Source: JAAYDH01 sp035353055 (GTDB taxonomy: Bacteria; Bacillota_I; Bacilli_A; RFN20; CAG-826). Taken from it: 22,262 nt of DNA. The stretch is taken from contig DAOPYW010000019.1 of the NCBI GenBank assembly GCA_035353055.1, forward strand, positions 1 to 22,262. The letters run 5' to 3'. Shown here in pieces: positions 6,455-13,676 of the stretch (position 1 is its first letter; each line of letters begins with the position of its first letter). The notes beneath the pieces are model-generated. The model saw only the letters and a list, made by a program, of their open reading frames with translations, was not told the origin of the DNA and did no database searches. Position numbers and translations under genes: made by a program.

Positions 6455-7720
6455 ATGATTTGCGAATTAGTATTCGAAAATGTTCTAACATTTAAGAATC
6501 GAGTCAAAATAGATTTTACTGCTGACAAACAACTTAAACGGTTTTTAAACAACACCATTGAATGCAAAAATGGAAACGTATTAAAAACTATTGGAATTTA
6601 TGGCCCCAACAACACTGGGAAAACCTCTTTGTACCGAGCTATTCTTTCTTTATGGAAGATTATGTCTGGACAAACAGTTTCAGATTTAAACTATGCTTTT
6701 TCTTCAAACAAAACTTCATATCTAAGCGTCACTTATCAAATGAAAAATGGTGTAAGGTACCATTACGAAGTTGGATATAATTCTTTTACTCATACGATTG
6801 AACACGAATCATTGTCAACCATTGAAACCTATGAGAGTAATTCTAATATGGCAAAACAAACCTCGATTTTTCAGAGAAGAGGAAAGGCACTCAGCATTAG
6901 TAATAATGAGGAGCTTAGCAAAAATATATTCCGTGGTTTCTCTCTCAATGAACAACAGCCTTTATTATTTTCGGTAATATTCCAAGATGAACCAATCAAA
7001 ACGGCTCAAACAGATTATCATGAGTTCATAAGCTCGTTATTATTAGTTGACCTAACACGTCCCATTTCTATTAAACATACTATTGACCTTTTGCAAAAAG
7101 ACGAAAAAGCACGAAAGTTTATTAAAGCATTTGTTAAAAACTGTGATCTGGATATTAGTGATTTCGGATATCAGGACGAAGTTTTTTCAGAAGTGAATGT
7201 AAATGAGAAAATCTCAAATATTGTTAGCAATAACCCCAATTTTATACCCGCTATGAAACTATATAGCGTTCATCATGGTTATCGTGTTCCTTCTTTTATT
7301 TTTGATTCAGTAGGAACGCAAAAAATAATGGCTCTTTCGAGCTTCATTTACGAAGCATTAATTCACGGAAGGGCACTCATCGTGGATGAACTAGACTGTT
7401 CACTACACCACATTATCACAAGGGCCATTCTCTCATTGTTTAATAACGAACTGAATGATTCTGCGCAATTATTCTTTATTACCCACGATTTATTGTTATT
7501 AGATGGGCAGCATCTATTAAGAAAAGATCAAATTTATCTAACTAACATAAATGAAGAAACAGGGGATGCTGAGTTGATTTCTCTTAGAGACAAAACTTCA
7601 AGAACGGATGGATTCCGCGGAAGCGAAGACATCGCAGAGTTTTATTTAAAGGGACGCTTTTCACATATACCTACTCCTGATTTATTTTCCGCTCTTGAGG
7701 ATTTAAAAAATAATGAGTAA
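6455..7720 (+). CDS. AAA-type ATPase, AbiLi/RloA-like (putative phage defence)
   Basis: A 421-residue OLD/SMC-like ATPase of the AAA_15/AAA_21 group. It begins at an N-terminal strand and has Walker A GPNNTGKTS at 50-58. An ABC-signature-like SVGTQK is at 285-290, Walker B LIVDELD at 308-314 (Asp311, Glu312) and the FFITHD switch-His segment at 340-345. The helical insert (about 110-260) is the usual variable region. Its gene overlaps the downstream TOPRIM-protein gene by 8 bp. ATPase plus TOPRIM is the arrangement of AbiL, RloAB, OLD class 2 and PARIS-like defence systems, in which the ATPase senses or gates and the TOPRIM partner cleaves nucleic acid. Which of these it belongs to cannot be settled by eye; length and partner fit AbiL/RloAB best. 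Confidence 0.8.
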   Translation: MICELVFENVLTFKNRVKIDFTADKQLKRFLNNTIECKNGNVLKTIGIYGPNNTGKTSLYRAILSLWKIMSGQTVSDLNYAFSSNKTSYLSVTYQMKNGVRYHYEVGYNSFTHTIEHESLSTIETYESNSNMAKQTSIFQRRGKALSISNNEELSKNIFRGFSLNEQQPLLFSVIFQDEPIKTAQTDYHEFISSLLLVDLTRPISIKHTIDLLQKDEKARKFIKAFVKNCDLDISDFGYQDEVFSEVNVNEKISNIVSNNPNFIPAMKLYSVHHGYRVPSFIFDSVGTQKIMALSSFIYEALIHGRALIVDELDCSLHHIITRAILSLFNNELNDSAQLFFITHDLLLLDGQHLLRKDQIYLTNINEETGDAELISLRDKTSRTDGFRGSEDIAEFYLKGRFSHIPTPDLFSALEDLKNNE

Positions 7721-8333
7721 GGGCGATGATTATTACATTCTTATCCTTGCGGAAGGTCTTGAGGAAGAACCTTATTTAAATAAAATAATTTCATTTAAAA
7801 AGTTTTCTTCTCTTTACCAAATACAAGTAAAAAACGTCAAAGGCAATGGAAATTTTACTGCCAAATTCCAAAATGAATGGCAAAGTGGGAGATACGAGCT
7901 CGTTCTTTTTTGCATGGATATGGATAATGGAAGTGAACAAACAAACAACATTATTAAGAAAATCGGTTTGCAAAACTTTGGGGATGAAAGCATAGGATAC
8001 GAGCTAGTGATGTTTGCTAATCCAGTAACCATGCTTGTTGTTCTGTCACATCTCCGGAAAATTGAAAAATTAAGCAAATCAAAGCCGGCCAACGCACCAA
8101 TCATCAAGGAAATTACCGGTATAGAAAATTACACAGCCAAGGAAGAACAGATAGAAAAATTAGTTTCTTTAATCAAGTACAGTAATTACGATGTTATGAA
8201 GGAGAACTTACGTGAAAACAGTACATCGCCAAACGACAACCTAAGTACTAATATTCATCGGTGGTTTCAACGTTTCGAAAGCGATGATCCAGCTTGGATA
8301 GAGAAATTAATAGATAAAATAAATAAAGCGTAA
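7713..8333 (+). CDS. TOPRIM/RloB-like (AbiLii-like) nuclease-type partner
   Basis: A 206-residue protein with the RloB/OLD-type TOPRIM pattern. An N-terminal strand ends in ILAEGLEEEPYL (Glu14 as candidate metal ligand), and FCMDMDNG supplies the DxD pair Asp69/Asp71. The second half is helical with a C-terminal W-rich segment (RWFQRF, DDPAWIEKL). Such proteins are metal-dependent nucleases or nickases, or act on tRNA in related systems. It starts inside the 3' end of the ATPase gene, with GAGG about 12 nt upstream, implying translational coupling and a fixed stoichiometry. It is probably held inactive by, or complexed with, the ATPase until infection (inference from relatives). Confidence 0.72.
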   Translation: MSKGDDYYILILAEGLEEEPYLNKIISFKKFSSLYQIQVKNVKGNGNFTAKFQNEWQSGRYELVLFCMDMDNGSEQTNNIIKKIGLQNFGDESIGYELVMFANPVTMLVVLSHLRKIEKLSKSKPANAPIIKEITGIENYTAKEEQIEKLVSLIKYSNYDVMKENLRENSTSPNDNLSTNIHRWFQRFESDDPAWIEKLIDKINKA

Positions 8334-8334
8334 T

Positions 8335-8570
8335 CTTTTAATTAAAGTTGTCCTCAAAGCCATCATGCAAACAATCGTGTAAATCACAGTATTCTGCCAG
8401 TTGGAGATCTCAACAGGGGCAAAATTGTCAATCAGTGGTGTTTTGTTCACCATTGATTTATCAGTAGATAACACTACCGCTTGTCCTAGTGCGGAAGACT
8501 CCACAATAAATTTTGATAAGAAAGACAATGTTAAAATTCTAGAATTCGTTTCTGCTGAACGCGTGTACAT
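8335..8570 (-). pseudogene. Remnant resembling the C-terminus of a CASTOR/POLLUX-type channel; rest of 8334-8669 empty
   Basis: A minus-strand reading frame from an ATG at 8570 carries LSFLSK and, ~45 residues later, NTVIYTI. The intact channel gene at 10624-12477 has LSFSSK and, at nearly the same spacing (49 residues), NTVIYTI four residues from its end (TVIYTIAY). At DNA level the NTVIYTI codons agree in about 19 of 21 bases. The fragment has lost its stop and runs into the defence gene; a TGA lies directly before its ATG. This fits a decayed second copy of the channel's last domain. A plus-strand frame at 8401-8604 is also open but has only a TTG start. Nothing else is recognised in 8571-8669. 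Confidence 0.45.
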
Positions 8571-8669
8571 TCATTCTTTCGAAATACCATACCTTATATC
8601 GTAATTCTCATAATCGAAAGATTAGAATGCAATGCGATTCGAAAAATTTCCATTGCTTTGAAAAGATCA

Positions 8670-9599
8670 CTATTTTTGCTTCTTCTTGGCTTTTCTTTCT
8701 TCGTTCATTTGAGCCATCTCTTTTCCGGTGACGACTGAATAGCCTTTTTGTTCTGCCCATTCAGCGCAACCTTTGAGAATTAGCTTCAAGAATGCTCTTG
8801 GCGCACCACTGATGACCACTAGAGCATCATCGGTGAATTTGACATTGGTGTTCAACCTTAATGCTGCGTACCTTAATGATTCCAAGTCAGCGTTTCTTTT
8901 GGGAATTTCTAAGAAATATGGCTTTTTGAATTTGGAACACCAGAAGTTTGCACTGTCGCGATAACCCCAGTTCGTGGGAATAGGAGCGTAGTTCCTTCTA
9001 GTCGCTTTTTCTAATATCGATTTCTCATATTTTTCTTTGATGAGTATCTTATCAATTATCAATATGAAATGAGCTCCGAATCTTGATGTTATACCATTGA
9101 AATTATGATATTTGAATCCCTCATAGTCATCTAAGACCGGATCGTCTTGAGCATTATCTAATTCTTTCCACCATGTGCATTCAAAGACTTGAATCGCTTC
9201 ATCGAGGACTTTGGGGAACGTTTTATCGGGATTTTCTTTTTGCCTTAGACCATCTATCGGAGTAAGTTTGAAGTTTTTCATCTTTTCCTCGGATGTATCG
9301 CCGGGGAATCCGCAGTTAACAGCTTGCTGAAAGCACTTCTTGTTAGCAGGAATGAAGTTAATAGAGCATTTTCCGGTTCTCAATAAATGTTTTGCGGTAT
9401 TGCTTGTGTTTCGACATTCAAGCACCATCGCGTAATGCTCTTTACCCGCGATGTAATATGGAAAAATCAAAGAATAAGATCCATAACTAGTTTTGCCTTC
9501 TTCTGTTAATGTTCCAATCATTGTCAGTGGCATAGGAAAGAAACAAGATGACTGGTAAAAATTGTCCTTAACAATTATGTTTTTAAATATGTTTTTCAT
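8670..9599 (-). CDS. Flavin-reductase-like (FMN split-barrel) protein with C-terminal PCP_red-like domain
   Basis: A 309-residue protein. The first ~200 residues look like a flavin reductase-like FMN-binding split barrel: GTLTEEGKTSYGSYSLIFP, then ECRNTSNTAKHLLRTGKCSI, the flavin-phosphate contact region. The last ~60 residues (from VKFTDDALVVISGAP to MAQMNEERKAKKKQK) follow the pattern of the PCP_red domain: an acidic start, an aP.flr..v..g.E.wA...Gy core and a T.e.m.....r end. That domain is known from light-independent protochlorophyllide reductase subunits and from various reductases. The tail is lysine-rich. The start is the ATG at 9599, with GAGG about 8 nt upstream. Substrate is unknown; a flavin-dependent reduction is expected. 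The second domain is my own pattern match and needs a profile search. Confidence 0.65.
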   Translation of the reverse strand: MKNIFKNIIVKDNFYQSSCFFPMPLTMIGTLTEEGKTSYGSYSLIFPYYIAGKEHYAMVLECRNTSNTAKHLLRTGKCSINFIPANKKCFQQAVNCGFPGDTSEEKMKNFKLTPIDGLRQKENPDKTFPKVLDEAIQVFECTWWKELDNAQDDPVLDDYEGFKYHNFNGITSRFGAHFILIIDKILIKEKYEKSILEKATRRNYAPIPTNWGYRDSANFWCSKFKKPYFLEIPKRNADLESLRYAALRLNTNVKFTDDALVVISGAPRAFLKLILKGCAEWAEQKGYSVVTGKEMAQMNEERKAKKKQK

Positions 9600-9617
9600 C
9601 AAAAATGCCTCGAAGCC

Positions 9618-9626
9618 ATTATATCA
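9618..9626 (-). promoter_or_regulatory. Extended -10 promoter of the flavin-reductase-like gene
   Basis: On the minus strand TGA precedes a perfect TATAAT (plus 9618-9623), 18 nt before the start codon. No clear -35 box is seen. The remaining 220 bp up to 9846 show no further gene. Confidence 0.5.
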
Positions 9627-9846
9627 ATAATTAAGGCTTTGTCGTTGAAAATCAGGTGGTTAATCATTTCTCGATTTTCCTTAAAATTATGCACATCAGG
9701 GATGGTCCTTCTCATTGCTGTTTGGAAATGTAACTAATGGACACATGATTGCAGAAAAAGAACTAAATAAACATTTTTCTGTCTCGTAGTATAAAATTTT
9801 AAAAGATGGTGAAGAGAATCGTCAGCACAATTGCTAAACAATTGAC

Positions 9847-10476
9847 TCACAAATACTTGCTGATTTTCGAAATCCAATCTTGTGCTTTTAGTTCAATTTT
9901 CTTTCTTCTTGAAGGGGACGGGCTATCAACTAAAACCAGATTCACATTTTTTTCTAGATGAGTATTTAAAAAATCATAAACAAATCGGCTATTTGCAATC
10001 ACGGCTTTTATATTGGCGATACTAAGGATTGCTCTAATTTCATCCAAATATGAAACAATAGGGTACTTGGGATCATTTTTAACAATGTTTTGATCAAGCG
10101 ATGTATTAGCAACCGTAAAATAGCACGATCTAAATATATCGCAAATTGCAATTCCATCTCTCAGCAATTGTTTGCGAAAAGCATCTTGCAATTCTTTTCT
10201 CTTTATCTCAAATTCGTGTAATTTTAGAAGTCCTTTTTTGAAGCCTTTATAATTATCGTTCAGCTTCCTTTTATATTCATCGTAGGATTGCCCAGTCGGG
10301 TTTTTGCTTTGAATGACACGATCAAGCAACTTCCAAAATGAATTCCATCTGCTTGCGTAATAAAACCCACTGTCATTTCCGTCAATGGCAGTGATTGAGC
10401 CAACCATCAGTATTTTTGAATTCTCATCATAGACAGGTATGATGCCGACACTCTCAGGTTTTCTTAAGAAATACAT
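9847..10476 (-). CDS. Uracil-DNA glycosylase superfamily protein (MUG/hypoxanthine-DNA glycosylase-like)
   Basis: A 209-residue protein. The N-terminal KILMVGSITAIDGNDSGFYY, followed by ASRWNSFWKLL, matches the motif-1 region of the DNA-deoxyinosine/MUG branch of the UDG superfamily (a GS..... strand and FYYA....FW). IAICDIFRSC is the following conserved segment. The near-C-terminal LVLVDSPSPSRRKK occupies the position of the LPSTSP-type motif-2 loop, altered at its start. Such enzymes excise uracil or hypoxanthine from DNA by flipping out the base. A lysine-rich helical insert (about 65-100) separates the motifs. AAGGAG lies 8 nt upstream of the ATG. The divergent motif 2 leaves the exact base specificity open. 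Confidence 0.72.
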   Translation of the reverse strand: MYFLRKPESVGIIPVYDENSKILMVGSITAIDGNDSGFYYASRWNSFWKLLDRVIQSKNPTGQSYDEYKRKLNDNYKGFKKGLLKLHEFEIKRKELQDAFRKQLLRDGIAICDIFRSCYFTVANTSLDQNIVKNDPKYPIVSYLDEIRAILSIANIKAVIANSRFVYDFLNTHLEKNVNLVLVDSPSPSRRKKIELKAQDWISKISKYL

Positions 10477-10494
10477 TTTTTTCTCCTTTTATAT

Positions 10495-10523
10495 TCTATA
10501 CAAAAACAAAACATGGTGAGCAA
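10495..10523 (-). promoter_or_regulatory. Promoter of the DNA glycosylase gene
   Basis: On the minus strand TTGCTC (plus 10518-10523) and TATAGA (plus 10495-10500) are separated by 17 bp, upstream of the AAGGAG site. Confidence 0.5.
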
Positions 10524-10623
10524 AGTGATCGATGCTTGTTTGGCTACCAGCATTTAATAATCAAAATGGTTTTTTCTTGGAAAATGCCTCGATGAAAATA
10601 ACCATAAGTTAAAGTTTTAATGC

Positions 10624-12477
10624 TTAGTAAGCAATCGTGTAAATAACCGTATTAGGATCAATGACAATCTCTTCTTCAGCATCCATTTTGTCAGCGAGGA
10701 AAATAACACTATTATCTTTTTTATACGCGATGATCATGCGTTTCTTATTAGAGGAATAATAGAAAGCATTGACCAACTCCGCTTTTGAGGAGAATGAGAG
10801 AGGAGACTTAATATCAAGAAGCTCTTTTGCAAGGGTGATATCGAGGTCGATATCGCCATCATTCTCGTCCGAATCAGTGGAGATAATATCGCGATAGAAT
10901 CTCTTCGAATCGGAGTGGGTTAAAAGCTGAATTAAATAGAGGGATATCATTTTATTGGAGATGACGACTCCGTCGACTCCAAAATTGACGACGCTCTGCT
11001 GATTAGATGGATTGATGATCTCAGTGAGAATTTCAATGTCATTACCATCGATTATTCCCGCGGATTTTAAGGAGAGCAATGAGACATATATATTCGCATC
11101 GATCTGATTGATTTCGACATCCTCATCAGAGAGAAGAAGCAACTTTTTGTGGTCTTTTTCTTTCTTTAGCAAGTTCACGATACCGAGCAAGTTCTTAGCT
11201 TCATCAAAGGAGAAGTGCTTGCAGACATTGTGAGTGAGTTTATGAGAATTGCTCGCTTCGATTTCTTTCATGATAAATTCAGCTTTTGTAAAGCTGCCCA
11301 CGATATATAAAGTGAAGGACTCGGTGAGAAAATTTTCCTTATACGGAATGCGCCGATCAAAGGTTCTTTCTTTCGCTCTTTTTCCGAAATGGGTATTGTC
11401 GTAACTGAGAACATAAAGTTGATCAGGGGCAAGATTGCCTTTCTCATCGACTTTTCGGTCGTCGTCATAAGTGCATACTGGTAGGCAATCATCATACTGC
11501 CTTAAGGCATCGTCGATACTCTGAACATCCTTCAAAGCGTAGAACTCCACTCCTTCGAAAGAGAGGAGATCCAAAAATAAGGGGTTGAAGTCGCTGTTGG
11601 TGGTAATCCTGCCAATGAGATTTCCGAGAACCATGTTATGTGAAAAAACAGTGATCTTGGCATCTTTTAAGGCGCTGGTGTTTTGAATGAGTTTCTCAAT
11701 CTTTTCGACTGTTGATTGAGTCTCCACTTCCACCACTATGTTGCAGTTCGGTTGCTCGAGTTTCCCAATGGACATCAATAGCTTAAAAGTAGCTAAGTCC
11801 TTTGATGTCACTCCAAAATCGAAAGAGCTGGAACCTTCACTATCGCTTGGGATTAAAATAGCGATGCCGCAAGCTTTTTCTATAGAAACATCAGATAAAT
11901 ATTTGCTGGAAAGAGGATTTCCTTCCTTGACGAACACGCGAACTTTCCGCCGTCTTTTCTTGCTTCTTTCGATGAAGACGTTATCGATTGAGTTGATGAC
12001 TTCTTCTCGAGAGACGTCTGCTAAAATGACAATCGTCGGTTTTTTATCATAGAAGGACAGATCATAAATGAGATCTGGTCCAAGAGCAGACCAGTTCAGA
12101 AAGACAAAGTGATTGCGAAGATGCAGTTTTCCTTTGATTTCCGTCTGGCTTTCAAAAACCGTCTGCAAGAAGTTGGTGATGAAACCTATCATCAAGCCAG
12201 AGAACATCAGCATCTCAATGATAATAAAGATGATTTTAATCGTCAGTTCTAGGACATCTTTATTCTGCTGGAAATCGTAGATGCCATCGCTGGACATTGT
12301 GAGAATAAATGTGTTGGCTAGAGAATTCCAAAATGTTCCGCCTGTCACAAGCATGAGAATCACTGCAAAAAGCGCGATGACGAGCAGGTTCGCCAGCGAC
12401 ACTAACAAGACAATCGATATCCGAGGGTGCGAGTAAAAGAAGATCGCTAGTCTAGAAGTCTTTTTTTCATGTTTCAT
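10624..12477 (-). CDS. CASTOR/POLLUX-type ion channel (two-TM, RCK-like)
   Basis: A 617-residue membrane protein. A basic N-terminus is followed by TM1 (about 20-45), a pore-like loop (about 48-66, including FILTMSSDGIYD) and TM2 (about 78-106). A long cytoplasmic region then starts RNHFVFLNWSALGPDLIYDL (121-140), the signature opening of CASTOR/POLLUX/DMI1-type RCK-like domains. A second Rossmann-like module begins near LYIVGSFTKAEFI (about residue 393). The protein ends NTVIYTIAY. Plant homologues are nuclear-envelope cation channels needed for symbiosis; bacterial relatives are mostly uncharacterised gated channels. AGGAT lies upstream of the ATG. It stands alone, transcribed away from the acetyltransferase gene terminator. 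Ion selectivity cannot be read from the SSDG filter-like motif. Confidence 0.82.
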   Translation of the reverse strand: MKHEKKTSRLAIFFYSHPRISIVLLVSLANLLVIALFAVILMLVTGGTFWNSLANTFILTMSSDGIYDFQQNKDVLELTIKIIFIIIEMLMFSGLMIGFITNFLQTVFESQTEIKGKLHLRNHFVFLNWSALGPDLIYDLSFYDKKPTIVILADVSREEVINSIDNVFIERSKKRRRKVRVFVKEGNPLSSKYLSDVSIEKACGIAILIPSDSEGSSSFDFGVTSKDLATFKLLMSIGKLEQPNCNIVVEVETQSTVEKIEKLIQNTSALKDAKITVFSHNMVLGNLIGRITTNSDFNPLFLDLLSFEGVEFYALKDVQSIDDALRQYDDCLPVCTYDDDRKVDEKGNLAPDQLYVLSYDNTHFGKRAKERTFDRRIPYKENFLTESFTLYIVGSFTKAEFIMKEIEASNSHKLTHNVCKHFSFDEAKNLLGIVNLLKKEKDHKKLLLLSDEDVEINQIDANIYVSLLSLKSAGIIDGNDIEILTEIINPSNQQSVVNFGVDGVVISNKMISLYLIQLLTHSDSKRFYRDIISTDSDENDGDIDLDITLAKELLDIKSPLSFSSKAELVNAFYYSSNKKRMIIAYKKDNSVIFLADKMDAEEEIVIDPNTVIYTIAY

Positions 12478-12583
12478 AATTTTATCCTAAATTACTATTT
12501 CTTTTATTTTAGAGCAAAAAAGGAGGCCTACACGATTTTTCGGAAAGCAAAAAGATACAAAAAGACCTTTTTATAACATGTCC

Positions 12584-12619
12584 TTTGAGCATTTTGCTCA
12601 AAAAGCCCTATAAATAGGC
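12584..12619 (-). terminator. Terminator hairpins between the GNAT gene and the channel gene
   Basis: On the minus strand CCTAT/ATAGG with flanking G-C pairs (plus 12605-12619) is followed by five T, 35 nt after the acetyltransferase stop. A second stem, TTTGAGC/GCTCAAA (12584-12590 with 12596-12602), overlaps its tail. Confidence 0.55.
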
Positions 12620-12653
12620 ATTTGTAAAAATAGTCTCTTTTATATTTTATTAA

Positions 12654-13292
12654 CTAGTCGTCAATGAATTTATAGAAGACGCTGGCTTTTTTGTTTTGTT
12701 TGGCTAACTTATATCCGCACTTAGCGTAGAAACTGAGGGCGCGATGATTTTTATTGCTAGCGGATAAATCAAGGCCGATCTTCTTTTTGCCCTGAACCTT
12801 TTCGCGAGCCTGATTAATGCACTCGTTTTCAAAGACGCTCATCAGCTGGGCAGCGTTGCCTTTTCCTTGGAATTCAGGGAGCAAACTTATTTGTAATAAG
12901 TGGCCGTAATAATCGCATTTGGTAGACTTAAATTCTTCGGCTTCAAAATCCCAGTGCTCTCCCCTTCTAAAAAGTGTGGCATTAAGCTTTCTCCAAGCGG
13001 GTCTATTGAAAATCATGAGGTTCAATAAGAATTTAAAGAATAATCTGCCGCGATATTTTTTGAGGAAATTATCGAGTCCGTCGCCAGGATTCCCGACTAG
13101 GAAACCCACTAATCTCTTGCTCTCGAATGCCCCATAAAAAATGACGTCGTCTATCTTCAAGTACTCTTTGTACATGTCGATGATTAACTTTTCTCCCATG
13201 GTTGAAGTAAAGGAATCATTCCTGCTCATGGTTGCGGTCTGAACCGCAGGTATCTGCTCGAGATCATCCATCTCAATCTTACGAATTTCCAT
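12654..13292 (-). CDS. GNAT-family N-acetyltransferase beside amino-sugar genes
   Basis: A 212-residue GNAT protein. It opens with MEIRKIEMDDLEQIP. The acetyl-CoA loop is QGKGNAAQL (142-150) and motif B is SASNKNHRALSFYAKCGY (177-194). A basic, hydrophobic insert (about 80-110, LFFKFLLNLMIFNRP) lengthens it beyond a minimal domain. GAGGAG precedes the ATG. The gene is divergent from the aminotransferase gene 384 bp away. In bacillosamine-type pathways an acetyltransferase modifies the new 4-amino group; the Campylobacter PglD enzyme is a left-handed beta-helix protein, whereas other amino-sugar pathways (WecD-like) use GNATs. This gene is therefore a candidate for that step, but the link is positional only. 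Confidence 0.8.
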   Translation of the reverse strand: MEIRKIEMDDLEQIPAVQTATMSRNDSFTSTMGEKLIIDMYKEYLKIDDVIFYGAFESKRLVGFLVGNPGDGLDNFLKKYRGRLFFKFLLNLMIFNRPAWRKLNATLFRRGEHWDFEAEEFKSTKCDYYGHLLQISLLPEFQGKGNAAQLMSVFENECINQAREKVQGKKKIGLDLSASNKNHRALSFYAKCGYKLAKQNKKASVFYKFIDD

Positions 13293-13676
13293 ATTGTTTT
13301 GCTCCTCGTTTAAGATTTGTGATATTGCTCATCTACGTGATAAATGAAGCCTAGGTCTTTTAGTTTTTTAACTAAATGCTATATGTTGATATTAATATAT
13401 TTCGCCGCAAGTTGCCAATGTTTGCTACGTTACTCTTTTGCGGTTGTGATGCGCGCAGCGATTGGGGAGTAGAATTGTCGCTTGGTTCTCAAATAGCTGC
13501 AGTGCGCACCATCAATGTATTGATAAGAGCAGATAAAAGAATTATTTCATTATTGCTGAACATGTCTCTTTCTGCTGATTGCAGAATCAGGCATTTGCAG
13601 GTATCATAGTAGGCACACCCACGTTGTTGCGAACATATGGGATGAGGTTTAAAATAAACTAGAAAGAAATGATGAT
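13293..13676. other. Long divergent intergenic region between acetyltransferase and aminotransferase genes
   Basis: No gene is supported here. A 77-codon plus frame (13376-13609) and a minus frame (13692-13489) are open, but neither has a ribosome binding site or a recognisable motif. Two alternative overlapping stems exist at 13570-13590: TTCTGC/GCAGAA, and CTGATT/AATCAG around a four-base loop. An AT-rich hairpin TTTAGTT/AACTAAA lies at 13359-13376. Confidence 0.5.
13627..13655 (+). promoter_or_regulatory. Promoter of the aminotransferase/sugar-transferase operon
   Basis: TTGCGA (13627-13632) and TAAAAT (13650-13655) have a 17-bp spacer, placing the transcript start about 15 nt before the ATG at 13677. 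The ribosome binding site is weak (AGAAAG). Confidence 0.6.

Noticed and set aside
8401..8604. 67-codon plus ORF starting at TTG
   Set aside because: No ribosome binding site; the opposite strand carries the channel-like words.
9602..10592. 12-bp repeat AAAATGCCTCGA at 9602-9613 and 10581-10592
   Set aside because: One copy contains a ribosome binding site, the other lies downstream of a gene; two copies of 12 bp are too little to argue for an element.
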